Origin: an uncultured Pseudohongiella sp.
Lineage (GTDB): Bacteria; Pseudomonadota; Gammaproteobacteria; Pseudomonadales; Pseudohongiellaceae
DNA length: 64,000 nt
Reading direction: 5' to 3'
Assembly: GCA_951812965.1 (NCBI GenBank)
Contig: OX638341.1
Span: forward strand, 1,780,438-1,844,437
The notes under the pieces were generated by a model, which was given only the letters and a program-made list of their open reading frames with translations, did not search any database and was not told where the DNA came from. Below are positions 43,591 to 52,337 of the stretch, in pieces (the stretch's first letter is position 1; the number at the start of each line of letters is the position of its first letter). A program made the position numbers and the translations under genes.

Positions 43591-45960
43591 GTGAAAATCA
43601 TTGGCGCGTCCGCAAAACTGTCCTGCCGCGAACTGGCGGCGCTCTCGGCGCTGGCCTGCCTGCTTGCCGCGGGCGGCGCCGCTAACGCCCAGCAGTCGCA
43701 ACCGGCCGCGGAAAACGAGCGTCTGGAAGCCATCATCGTGACCGCTCGCAAGCGGGAGGAATCGTTACTGGACATATCGCTTGCCATCTCGGCGTATGAC
43801 GAGGAGACCATTCGCCGGCGCAACCTTGGCCAACTCGAAGATGTCGCCATGCAAACGCCGGGCCTGGCGTTCGAGGATTTCTCCAATGGCGGTTTCGGCT
43901 TGCCGGTGATCCGCGGCGCGACGCAGTTCAACGTTGCCCAACTCGAACAGAACGTGTCGGTGTTCCTGGACGGCATCTACATCCCGAGGCAATACGCTTT
44001 TGATCTGGGGCTGGTCAACACCGGCCGGATCGAGGTGGTCAAGGGACCGCAGTCGGCGCTGTACGGCGCCAACGCTTTCGCCGGGGCGATAAATTACGTT
44101 CCCAGAGAGCGCAACTTCAACGAGATCATTGGCAGTGTCGAGGGAACGTTGGGCAATCGCGACCGTGTCGATATGGTCGCCGATCTCAATATTCCGTTGG
44201 TCGAAGATGCGGTTGCCTTGCGTCTCGGCGTCTCCAGATCGGAATACGAGGGAGATTTTCCCAACAACCATCCAAACGCGGCCCGAATTGCGAATGCCGG
44301 CACCGACGAGGTGGTCGGCGGCTGGGAGAAAAGCGCCTATTCCTTTGGCGCGACGGCGCGGTTCGAGTCGCTTGAAATGAAGCTTGACTGGTACCGGTTC
44401 GAGACCGACTCCGAGGAGGGCGCGCAATTTGTCCTGACCCGCGGCAACGGCGACACCAATTGCAGCCCGACGGTATCCGGGTTCCCGGTGCCAAGACCCA
44501 ACGACGCGCTGTTCTGTGGTGAATTGCCGGCCACGCCGATACCGGGCCCAAGCGGCATCTCCGGCTTGGTCAGGGACCCGAGAAGTATCGGTCTGGATCT
44601 GGTCACGGAAGTGCTGCGCGGCGAGATCGACTGGCGCATCGGCGACCGGTCGCGGATCGACTACATTATCGGCAGTATCACCAGCGACGTCTTCTCGGTG
44701 GGAGACTCTTCCCGCGACGCACTCATCGGAACGCCCAATTTCTTCGTTTGGCCGCCGGTCGTGGAGAACATTTTCGCCAGCCTGCCTACCGGAGGTTTCG
44801 ACTATCAAAGCCATGAGCTCCGCTACGAGTATGAATCCGACAGTGGGTTCTACCTTTCGTTCGGAGCCTACCTGCTGGATGGCGAGGATACCGATATCCA
44901 GGTCTTCGCGGGTGCGCCGCTCGGAGGTACGGAGCCGATCACAAGCGTCAATCCGAGACCTCCCACCGATGCCGAAGGGCGGACCGAATCCGAGCGCAGA
45001 TCGCTGTTCGGCCGCGCCGCGCTGCCATTCTCTGACGGCATGTTCGTGTTGGGACTGGAAGCGCGCTACACCAGGGAAGCGAAAGATTTCACCGACCGCA
45101 TAGTGCGGCAAAGTTTCAGCTTCGATGACGATTACATCACGCCGCGAATAACACTGGACTACAACATCAGCCCGGATCGCCTGCTGTACGCCTCGGTGGC
45201 CAAGGGAGTCAAGTCCGGCGGAATCAACGTCAGCGGCTTCCCGGGATTGCTGGAGCAGGAGCGCTTCTACGCCCCGGACCAGAACCTGACCTACGAGATA
45301 GGGTCGAAGAACGTTCTCGCGAATGGCGATTTGAACCTGAATGCGGCCGTGTTCCTGATCGACTGGAGCGATCTCCAGACCTTGACAATTCCTACCGGGG
45401 CGCCAACCGAGGTGGCCGCCATCGTTACCAACATCGGCGCCGCGAAATCCAGGGGCGTCGAGATCGACGCCACGGCCTGGCTTTCGGACAACATCACCGT
45501 CAATGGCGGAATCGCATGGATCGACGCTACCTACGGCGATGGCACCAAGTCAGGCCGAGTGGTGGGGGCGGGAGTATGCGATGGCTCGGTTTGCGCCCGG
45601 GATGGGGATGTCAGCGGCAACGAACTGGCGCGTTCGCCGGATCTGCAATGGAGCATCGGCGCCCAGATCGAGGGGCAACTCACCAGCGAAATCGACTTCT
45701 TTATCCGCGCCGACTTCGCGGGACAGGCGGAAATGTGGGTTTCGGAACTGAACCTGGCCACCATAGGTTCCCGCAGGCTCACCAGCTTGCGGGCCGGTGT
45801 CAGCCGGGACAACTTTTCGTTTGACCTCTGGGCGACCAATGCGTTCGACGAGGACTATGTTTCCAACGCCTTCTTCATCGCCAACAGGTTCACGGTGGAC
45901 TATCGGCCGACGCTGGGTCCGCCAAGACGCTACGGAGCGACCTTGCGCTATGAGTTTTGA
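43591..45960 (+). CDS. TonB-dependent outer membrane receptor of the tetrapyrrole cluster
   Basis: A 789-residue receptor. GTG 43591 opens a signal peptide (LAALSALACLLAAGGAANAQ). A TonB-box-like LEAIIVTARKREES is followed by a plug (LGQLEDVAMQTPGLAFEDFS, RIEVVKGPQSALYGANAFAG) and a beta-barrel ending LGPPRRYGATLRYEF. It belongs to the large IVTARKREE group that takes up varied organic compounds. Because it lies between a bilin-reductase-like gene and catabolic genes and has its own Fnr-type site, import of a chlorophyll-derived or heme-like porphyrin is my favoured guess. Its end overlaps the convergent nitrilase gene by 13 bases. Confidence 0.88.
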   Translation: MKIIGASAKLSCRELAALSALACLLAAGGAANAQQSQPAAENERLEAIIVTARKREESLLDISLAISAYDEETIRRRNLGQLEDVAMQTPGLAFEDFSNGGFGLPVIRGATQFNVAQLEQNVSVFLDGIYIPRQYAFDLGLVNTGRIEVVKGPQSALYGANAFAGAINYVPRERNFNEIIGSVEGTLGNRDRVDMVADLNIPLVEDAVALRLGVSRSEYEGDFPNNHPNAARIANAGTDEVVGGWEKSAYSFGATARFESLEMKLDWYRFETDSEEGAQFVLTRGNGDTNCSPTVSGFPVPRPNDALFCGELPATPIPGPSGISGLVRDPRSIGLDLVTEVLRGEIDWRIGDRSRIDYIIGSITSDVFSVGDSSRDALIGTPNFFVWPPVVENIFASLPTGGFDYQSHELRYEYESDSGFYLSFGAYLLDGEDTDIQVFAGAPLGGTEPITSVNPRPPTDAEGRTESERRSLFGRAALPFSDGMFVLGLEARYTREAKDFTDRIVRQSFSFDDDYITPRITLDYNISPDRLLYASVAKGVKSGGINVSGFPGLLEQERFYAPDQNLTYEIGSKNVLANGDLNLNAAVFLIDWSDLQTLTIPTGAPTEVAAIVTNIGAAKSRGVEIDATAWLSDNITVNGGIAWIDATYGDGTKSGRVVGAGVCDGSVCARDGDVSGNELARSPDLQWSIGAQIEGQLTSEIDFFIRADFAGQAEMWVSELNLATIGSRRLTSLRAGVSRDNFSFDLWATNAFDEDYVSNAFFIANRFTVDYRPTLGPPRRYGATLRYEF

Positions 45961-47627
45961 GGCGTCACCATAGCTTCGAGCAAGTTCCAGGGCCGTGAAT
46001 CGAGCAGATGAGTGCCCGGCGAACATTGCTTGTTCGCCGCTGCTTGGGGATGCACCGGCGCCAGTGTCACCGGGCCGCTTGAGCGGAACACTTCCGGTGC
46101 GGTGAGCAGGCCGTCATAGCTTCGGCGCCGCCATGGCGTGGTGATGGTGAAATCCTGCTGTAGCGAGCAGATCAGTCCGCCGCCGGCGCTGTCGCGATGG
46201 CTCGCGGCCAGGACATTGACTCGATTTTCCGCGGCGCGTTCCACCAGACCGACTTGCGACTCCCAGGCTTCGAGGAAGTCCGCCGGGACCAGCACCGTGC
46301 TCACCCCCTCCAGGGCGAGCAAACGGAAACTCTCCGGATAGATCGCGTCGTCGCCGCAAACCACCGCCAGCTTGCCGCTAGCGGTATCAAGGGTGACGAA
46401 GCCCTCTCCAGTGGCAGACCACGCGTAGCGCTCGCAAGAGTGCACCAGCGGCTGCTTGAGAATCACGCCGCCGCCATTTACCAGCACGGCAACATGTACC
46501 CCGGAGGTTGCCAGCGATGTGGCAACCAGGCAATTGTCGCCCGCGGCGCTGGAGATGCGCTTGATTATTTCGCCGGACCACTCCGGGCTGTCGAGACCGC
46601 AACTTCCGGGCAAAGACGGCAAACAGATCAGCGCCGCCCCAAGCGAAACCGCCTCGTGTATTCGCCCGCATGCCTCCTCCAGCGCCGCCGCGCCTTTTTC
46701 GGCAAGCGTCACCGTGGCTGCCTGTATGCGCTCCGGACCGGAGATCTCGCCGCTGGGCCGGATCGCTGAATCCTCGGCAAGCCGGGCGTACAGGGACGAG
46801 CGCCTGCTTGCGAAAACGTCGGTTCCATCTGCCCGGCGCTTGTTCTCGGCGAGCGTCACATCGATTTCCGCTGTAATCACCTGCTCGTCCTTGCCGGCGC
46901 GAGCGAGCACCGCGCCATCCGGCGCCACGATCTGGCTGTCCCCGGCCCCCGCGAGAAAGTGGGCGGGGATGTGGATAGCCTCGCTGGCGGCGGCAAGCGC
47001 GGGCTCGGGAATCAACGGCCCCACTTTGTTCGCCGCCACCACCCAGACCCGGTTTTCCGCGGCGCGCACCGGAATATGTAGTTCGCCTTCGTCAAAGGCC
47101 ATGGAGTTGAGGCTATTGCAAAGAATCCGGGCGCCGCGCAAGGCGAGGCAGCGAGGCGTCTCGCTGATCACGCCGTCCATGCACGAATACATGGCGATGC
47201 GTCCAATTGGAGTATCCACCACGGGGCCGACGGAGGTTGCCCGCGCGAGAAAGACATTCTCGTGGCCGATCAGTACCTGCTTGTCGGCTACCGCCGCCAC
47301 CTCGCCGGCGGGAGAGAAAAGTACGCTCGATCCGGTTACCTGGCCTTGCTTTCGGCGCAGGGAACAGTTGATCACCGTCCAGGCATCTATGCGGCGGACG
47401 GCGTCCGCCACCGCGGCGAGAAAGCCGCCCCCAAGTTCTACCGAAACCTCGAAGCAATGTTCCGGCCCCAGATACCACGAGCAATGATTCGAGAACTCCG
47501 GCAGCACCAGCAATCGCGGCTCATGCTTGCCGGCGGCCTCGATCATGCGCACGCAGGTTCGCAGGTTCGCCGCCACGTCATCGCCAACCTGGAACTGCGC
47601 CGCCGCTACCCTGATCCTATTGCTCAT
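45948..47627 (-). CDS. Tandem nitrilase-superfamily amidohydrolase
   Basis: A 559-residue protein made of two carbon-nitrogen hydrolase domains. Domain 1 has the full triad: Glu44 (VLPEFSNHC), Lys116 (VADKQVLIGHENVF) and Cys149 (MYSCMDGVISETPR). In domain 2, from about residue 300, the Glu position reads LICLPSLPGSCG (Ser) while the Cys is kept (LAVVCGDDAIYPE), so it is probably inactive or structural. ATG 47627 gives MSNRIRVAAAQFQVG, the proper domain start. It may cleave an amide or nitrile made in the pathway. A Fnr-type palindrome lies just upstream in the gap shared with the second MFS gene. Confidence 0.82.
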   Translation of the reverse strand: MSNRIRVAAAQFQVGDDVAANLRTCVRMIEAAGKHEPRLLVLPEFSNHCSWYLGPEHCFEVSVELGGGFLAAVADAVRRIDAWTVINCSLRRKQGQVTGSSVLFSPAGEVAAVADKQVLIGHENVFLARATSVGPVVDTPIGRIAMYSCMDGVISETPRCLALRGARILCNSLNSMAFDEGELHIPVRAAENRVWVVAANKVGPLIPEPALAAASEAIHIPAHFLAGAGDSQIVAPDGAVLARAGKDEQVITAEIDVTLAENKRRADGTDVFASRRSSLYARLAEDSAIRPSGEISGPERIQAATVTLAEKGAAALEEACGRIHEAVSLGAALICLPSLPGSCGLDSPEWSGEIIKRISSAAGDNCLVATSLATSGVHVAVLVNGGGVILKQPLVHSCERYAWSATGEGFVTLDTASGKLAVVCGDDAIYPESFRLLALEGVSTVLVPADFLEAWESQVGLVERAAENRVNVLAASHRDSAGGGLICSLQQDFTITTPWRRRSYDGLLTAPEVFRSSGPVTLAPVHPQAAANKQCSPGTHLLDSRPWNLLEAMVTPQNS

Positions 47628-47634
47628 GTGCCGT

Positions 47635-47646
47635 TGACTTTTGTCA
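47635..47646. promoter_or_regulatory. Fnr-type palindrome (site 5)
   Basis: TGACTTTTGTCA, half sites TGAC-N4-GTCA, in the short divergent gap. It is 50 bases before the MFS start at 47691 and only about 8 bases before the nitrilase start, so it would activate the first and perhaps block the second. Confidence 0.6.
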
Positions 47647-47690
47647 TTTCCGAAGCTGTTGATCCAATTAGACTCATGATAAATATCGCC

Positions 47691-49040
47691 ATGGCCGGAC
47701 CGCAAGCCTTGACTATCACGACATTGCCGCCTTACACCCGATTCTGGGGCATCGATCTTAGCGACGGGGTTCGTCCACGTCATCTCGTGGCCTTCATGAT
47801 TCTCGTGCTGATGTCCTCGGGCTATGCGGGCGCGATGTCGGCGCTGCAGCCGGGCCTGCTGCAGGTTATGGGAATCGATCCACGGGAGCAGGCGGAGATA
47901 ACCGGCTACCTCGGCGCCGTGCAGGAAATCGTCATGATCCTGTCAATGGGTCTGTTCGGCGCCTGCGCGGACCGGTTTGGCCGGCGTCCGCTGTATGTGT
48001 TCGGCTTTCTCGTTTCCGCCGTTGGCTTCGCCTGCTATCCCTTCGCGCGCTCGGTGGTCGAACTGGCTGCCTGCCGGGTAGTCGTCGCCCTGGGCGGCGG
48101 CGCCATGTTCTGCATGATGGTGACCGTCATCGCCGACTACACGCGCGATTCGACTCGCGGCCATGCCAATGGCCTGCAAGGATTCGTGGCGGTGCTAGGC
48201 GCCTTTATGCCGCCACTGATCGCGGGTTTGCCCGCGGCTTTCGTCGGCGGGGGCGCCTCGGAAATCGAAGCGCAGCGGCTGACTTTCGTTTTGGTGGCCT
48301 TGCTCTGCGGCATCGGCGCGGTTATCGCCGCCATCGGCCTGGCGCCGCGGGTGGCGCAGTTACCCGCGGAGGCGGGCGCCAGGCTCTCGGTGATCCTGCG
48401 CGACGGCGCCCTGGCGGCGCGGGAGCCAGGAGTCGCGCTTTCCTACGGCGCGGCATTCATTTCCCGGGGCGACCTCGCGGTGACCACCGCATTTATGGTG
48501 TTATGGCTAGTGCAGTTTGGCGCGGCGCAAGGCATGCCAGCGAGCGAGGCGATGGCGAGCCTTGCCGCGCCCCGGCTGCTCGCCACGGTATGCGGGGCTT
48601 TGTTCGGCGCCATATTCATCGGCTGGCTGGCGGACCGTATCGGCAAGGTTTCCGCGGTGGCGGTGGCCGCCGGGCTGGCGAGTGCAGCCTATCTCGGCAT
48701 GGGCCTGGTGGACGATCCCACCCGGCCCTGGGTGTTTGCCTTGCTCGGACTGATGGGGGTAGCGGAGATCAGCGCCTTTGTCAGCTCCCAGGCGTTGGTC
48801 GGACAGCGGGCGCGGCGCGACCGCCGCGGCGCAATAATCGGGTTCTTCAGTGTCTGCGGCGCCGCTGGCATCCTCGTCGGCACGGCCGGCGGCGGCCTAT
48901 TGTTCGCCAACATCCGGCCAACCGCGCCCTTCGTGCTGTTCGGCTTTCTTAATCTGGCGGTATTTCTTTGGGCGCTGGCGCTGCGCCGGCGGGAATCCAG
49001 GGGCGCGCGGGAAACCGGCGCGGAGGCTCGCGCGGCATAG
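47691..49040 (+). CDS. MFS transporter (cluster carrier 2)
   Basis: A 449-residue major facilitator protein. Motif A is FGACADRFGRRPLYVFGFLV; helix 4-5 has MVTVIADYTRDSTRGHANGL, and the second-half motif reads GWLADRIGKVSAVAV. It is a paralogue-like partner of the carrier at 37801. ATG 47691 gives a short cytoplasmic N terminus before the first helix (HLVAFMILVLMSSGYAGAMS); an ATG at 47676 is an alternative. The substrate is unknown; presence of two related carriers suggests import of one intermediate and export of another. Confidence 0.83.
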   Translation: MAGPQALTITTLPPYTRFWGIDLSDGVRPRHLVAFMILVLMSSGYAGAMSALQPGLLQVMGIDPREQAEITGYLGAVQEIVMILSMGLFGACADRFGRRPLYVFGFLVSAVGFACYPFARSVVELAACRVVVALGGGAMFCMMVTVIADYTRDSTRGHANGLQGFVAVLGAFMPPLIAGLPAAFVGGGASEIEAQRLTFVLVALLCGIGAVIAAIGLAPRVAQLPAEAGARLSVILRDGALAAREPGVALSYGAAFISRGDLAVTTAFMVLWLVQFGAAQGMPASEAMASLAAPRLLATVCGALFGAIFIGWLADRIGKVSAVAVAAGLASAAYLGMGLVDDPTRPWVFALLGLMGVAEISAFVSSQALVGQRARRDRRGAIIGFFSVCGAAGILVGTAGGGLLFANIRPTAPFVLFGFLNLAVFLWALALRRRESRGARETGAEARAA

Positions 49041-49182
49041 GCTAGCGTCGTCGATAATAATGCGGCTGCAATGGTTGGTCACGCCGGCCGGACGCAGATC
49101 GTCGAAGTCCGGTTGCACGATAGTCTTGGTTGAAGGGGCCAAGCACGCCGAACTTGCAGCGCGGCCCCAGTGCATCTGTCAT
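49041..49182 (-). pseudogene. Arylmalonate decarboxylase/maleate isomerase-like gene, 5' relic
   Basis: From ATG 49182, preceded by AGAGGAGA, the reverse strand encodes MTDALGPRCKFGVLGP. After a frame change it continues TKTIVQPDFDDLRPAGVTNH and CSRIIIDDA. This is the typical N terminus of Asp/Glu racemase-superfamily proteins of the maleate isomerase/arylmalonate decarboxylase type, which act on carboxyl groups of malonate-like compounds. Only about 47 codons remain before the convergent MFS gene. It would have been the gene after the FAD monooxygenase in an operon. Confidence 0.6.
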
Positions 49183-49197
49183 TGCCTGTCTCCTCTT

Positions 49198-50394
49198 TCA
49201 ACTGACGCCACTGGCGTTTTCCAGACCGTGGAACATTGATTGGCGCAAAAGGAAGTCGTATCTGCGCGCGTCATTGCCGTTAATGGCGCGCATCTCCTCG
49301 AAGCGGCGCCGATGAGCCTCGGCATCGCCCTTTTGCTCCATCATCTCCTTGTTTCTGATGGTCTGGGTTTGAATTAAATCATTGGTGACCTTGCGCCGTT
49401 GGCGGTCGAACCGCTCGAATAGCGCCGCGTCGTGGCCGTGCTTCAGACAGTGGGCGATTTTTCCGTGCAGATTCCAAACATCGTGAATGCCGCTGTTCAT
49501 GCCGAAACCACCCAGGGGATTGTTCAGGTGCGCCGCGTCGCCAACAAGGAAAACCCTGCCATGGGCCATCCGCGCCACCACCCGCTGATGGACGCGATAC
49601 ACCGTGCGATGCGCTGTCGCCACGGCCGGGTCACCGACCAAGCTATCAAAGAATTGTTGCTTGAATTGATCGGAGAGCAGTTCCGAGTCCGATGTCTCTT
49701 CCCCGGCCGGCAACAGAATACGCCAGACCCGAGGAGTTCTCAGCAGCACCAGCCACTGATCCGGGTCGGAGATATAGTTCACCAGCGCCAGATCGGGAAT
49801 ATGCCGTTGCAAGTCGAAGGATGTAGACAGGCACAGGAACTTCTCGGGCCAGGTAAAGCCCTCGAACGCCACCCCGAGCCATTTGCGGATGATCGAGTTC
49901 GCGCCCTCGGCGTCGATCACATATCTCGCCGAAATCCGCTCCATCGCGTTGGGAGTCTCCAATGCCACCGTGACGCTCTCGTCGGACTGCTCGATCATGG
50001 TGACGCGGTGATTGAACAGCACCGAGGCATTTGCCTGACGATCGAGACGCCGGGCCAGCGCTCGCGCCAGTATGTGCTGCTCGCATTGCACGCGAAAGGG
50101 AAAGCGCGTCCGGTCGCACAGCTCGCTCAGGTCGAACTCGATGCGTTCGCCGCTGTGGCGATCCCGGTATTGGTAGACCGGCGCCTTCAGGCCGCGTTCA
50201 ATGACAAAGCGGACGATGTCAAGTTGGTCCAGCATCTCCAGGGTTGGCGGATGGAAGGTCGATGCGCGCAAGTCCTGCGCACAGTCCGCGCCCGCCTCGC
50301 ACAGCAAGACTTCGACTCCCAGCGCCGCAAGCGCACAGGCCGCGACCGTGCCGACCGGGCCGGCGCCGGCGACCAGTACCGCGGTGGATTCCAT
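49198..50394 (-). CDS. FAD-dependent aromatic-type monooxygenase
   Basis: A 398-residue class A flavoprotein monooxygenase. It has the Rossmann start VLVAGAGPVGTVAACALAAL, the DG-like YVIDAEGANSIIRKWLG, and the second FAD motif VFLVGDAAHLNNPLGGFGMN. Such enzymes hydroxylate phenolic or other activated rings using NAD(P)H. It is shorter than MhpA-type enzymes, which have an extra C-terminal domain. A perfect TTGATAATTATCAA box lies 62 bases upstream. It is followed by the relic of a decarboxylase-like gene. Confidence 0.85.
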   Translation of the reverse strand: MESTAVLVAGAGPVGTVAACALAALGVEVLLCEAGADCAQDLRASTFHPPTLEMLDQLDIVRFVIERGLKAPVYQYRDRHSGERIEFDLSELCDRTRFPFRVQCEQHILARALARRLDRQANASVLFNHRVTMIEQSDESVTVALETPNAMERISARYVIDAEGANSIIRKWLGVAFEGFTWPEKFLCLSTSFDLQRHIPDLALVNYISDPDQWLVLLRTPRVWRILLPAGEETSDSELLSDQFKQQFFDSLVGDPAVATAHRTVYRVHQRVVARMAHGRVFLVGDAAHLNNPLGGFGMNSGIHDVWNLHGKIAHCLKHGHDAALFERFDRQRRKVTNDLIQTQTIRNKEMMEQKGDAEAHRRRFEEMRAINGNDARRYDFLLRQSMFHGLENASGVS

Positions 50395-50455
50395 CGATCA
50401 GCCTCTTGCCAATGCCACCAAGCCTTGAGTCTAGACCACGCGCCCGCAAGCCAGC

Positions 50456-50469
50456 TTGATAATTATCAA
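50456..50469. promoter_or_regulatory. Perfect Fnr box (site 6)
   Basis: TTGATAATTATCAA is the exact Fnr consensus TTGAT-N4-ATCAA and a perfect palindrome. It lies between the FAD monooxygenase (centre 68 bases from its start) and the DUF2141 gene (about 123 bases from its start). Confidence 0.8.
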
Positions 50470-50585
50470 GCCGACGTCCGTCGATTCGATCGCCGAAAAA
50501 AAAAATGCTGTATTCTTGAATCTTGCGAACGTCTCGCGCAACGCCTCGCGCAACGGAGGCCGAGCGCAACAGGAGGTATTGCTTG

Positions 50586-51038
50586 ATGTACGGTTCCAGT
50601 ATATTGTGCGGCGGCTGTCTGGCCTTGGCGCTTTGCATTCTGTCGGCGACGGCCGCGGCCGAGCAATCACCCGTGGTGATCCAGATTACCGGACTTCAGG
50701 ATGTCAGCGGCGATCTCTACCTTACAGTGTATGACTCGGAAGATGAATGGCTCGGTGACAATGCGGTATTGCAGCGGAAAGTGGACATCGAGGACGCGCG
50801 CGACGGTGAGTTGGTGACGGTGCAAATCGAGCTTGCGGCGGGTGACTTCGCCTTGTCGATTTTTTACGACCGCAATGACAATGGCAAGCTTGACACCAAT
50901 TTTTTAGGCATTCCCAGGGAACCCGTGGCGGTTTCCAACAATGCGCGTCCAAGATTCGGTCCACCGAAGTACGAAGACGCCATATTCAGCATTGGCGCCG
51001 AAAGCGTCTTGCAGCGCATCGACATGACGAACATCTAG
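50586..51038 (+). CDS. DUF2141 exported protein
   Basis: A 150-residue exported protein. ACAGGAGG precedes ATG 50586; the signal peptide is GCLALALCILSATAAAEQ. The mature part matches DUF2141: VIQITGLQDVSGDLYLTVYD, FALSIFYDRNDNGKLDTNFL and GIPREPVAVSNNARPRFGPP. The DRNDNGKLD segment looks like a calcium-binding loop. The function of the family is not known. It is divergent from the FAD monooxygenase across the perfect Fnr box. Confidence 0.85.
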   Translation: MYGSSILCGGCLALALCILSATAAAEQSPVVIQITGLQDVSGDLYLTVYDSEDEWLGDNAVLQRKVDIEDARDGELVTVQIELAAGDFALSIFYDRNDNGKLDTNFLGIPREPVAVSNNARPRFGPPKYEDAIFSIGAESVLQRIDMTNI

Positions 51039-51305
51039 CGAATGTTCTGGACTCAGAAGGGCGTCCGCGCCGACACGCCGGTCATTCTCGCTCCGGCAAA
51101 GCACGCATAACCTCGTCAAGCGAAACCACTGGCCGGTTCTCCGTCCCGCGGACGCCTGAAATCCGGTTGCGAGCCGCATTTCGATGCCGCGGGAGCTTTA
51201 CCGGCTAGTGGGTATTCACGCATATCCATGCGCCCGGATTTGCAGAGATCGCGCCAATGGATACCCGGGTGAATCGGATCTCGATTGATGTGAAAATAGC
51301 TGGAC

Positions 51306-52337
51306 ATGTCCAAAGCTGTACTGCTGATCAATCTGGGAACGCCAGCGGAGCCCACGGCCAGGGGGCTGCGCGAGTTCTACCGTTATTTTTTCGCGGACCG
51401 GTTCGTTTTCGACATCAATCCCATTGGCTTGTGGTTGTTGCGTAATCTGATCATTATGCCGCTGCGGGCGCCGCGCACCGCCCGCGACTACGCCGGAATC
51501 TGGATGGAACAGGGATCGCCCTTGCAGGTCTATTCCGAGCGGGTCAGGCGCGGCGTGCAGGAACAGTTCGATGCGGCGGGCGCCGATGTCGCGGTGCGCG
51601 TGGGCATGGCCTATAGCAAACCGTTCATCGTTGATGCGCTGGCCGAACTCGAACGGGAAGGCCGCGATGAGATCCTGGTTTTCCCCTTGTTTCCCCAGTA
51701 TGCCAGGGCGACGACGGAGTCCGCCTTTCATGCCGTGCGGACCGCGACGGCAAGCTGGCGGCAGGCGCCGAAACTCCGCTTCATCAATGACTTCTACGCC
51801 GAGCCGGCGTTCATTCGCGTCTGGGCCGAAGTCATTCGCGCCAATCTGGCCCGAGCGAACGTCGACCATCTGGTATTTAGCTACCACGGCTTGCCCGAGG
51901 CGGCGATTCGCAGGACCGATAAACGCGGCTGCTGCAATTTCGGTGCGTGCTGTGACGAAGTAAGTGAGGTCAACCGCAACTGTTATCGCGCCCAATGTAT
52001 GGCGACCAGCCGCGCCATCGCCGGCGCGCTAGACCGGGAAGTCGAAGCCAGTTCGGTGGCGTTTCAGTCGCGCTTCGGCCCGGCCGAATGGACCAAACCC
52101 TACCTCGATCTGCATTTGCGGGAACTGCTCGCCCAGGGCAAGAAGCGGGTGGCGGTGGCCACGCCCTCGTTCGTAACCGACTGCCTGGAGACTTTGCACG
52201 AAATCGGGCGCGAATACCGCGAACAATTCATCGAAGCGGGCGGGGAAGAGTTGATTCTATTGCCGAATCTTAATGATGCGCCGGAATGGATAGACACAGT
52301 CTACGAAATCGCGATCCAAGAACTGCCGACAGCGTGA
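51306..52337 (+). CDS. hemH: Ferrochelatase
   Basis: A 343-residue ferrochelatase, which inserts Fe2+ into protoporphyrin IX in the last step of heme synthesis. Family motifs are VLLINLGTPAEPTARGLREF, GSPLQVYSERV, ILVFPLFPQYARATTES, VFSYHGLPE (catalytic His) and WTKPYLDLHLRELL. An internal cysteine-rich segment, GCCNFGACCDEV then NCYRAQC, matches ferrochelatases that bind [2Fe-2S] by internal cysteines; there is no C-terminal cluster. The gene stands alone downstream of a tetrapyrrole-related cluster. It may be plain housekeeping. A palindromic element starts at its stop codon. Confidence 0.92.
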   Translation: MSKAVLLINLGTPAEPTARGLREFYRYFFADRFVFDINPIGLWLLRNLIIMPLRAPRTARDYAGIWMEQGSPLQVYSERVRRGVQEQFDAAGADVAVRVGMAYSKPFIVDALAELEREGRDEILVFPLFPQYARATTESAFHAVRTATASWRQAPKLRFINDFYAEPAFIRVWAEVIRANLARANVDHLVFSYHGLPEAAIRRTDKRGCCNFGACCDEVSEVNRNCYRAQCMATSRAIAGALDREVEASSVAFQSRFGPAEWTKPYLDLHLRELLAQGKKRVAVATPSFVTDCLETLHEIGREYREQFIEAGGEELILLPNLNDAPEWIDTVYEIAIQELPTA

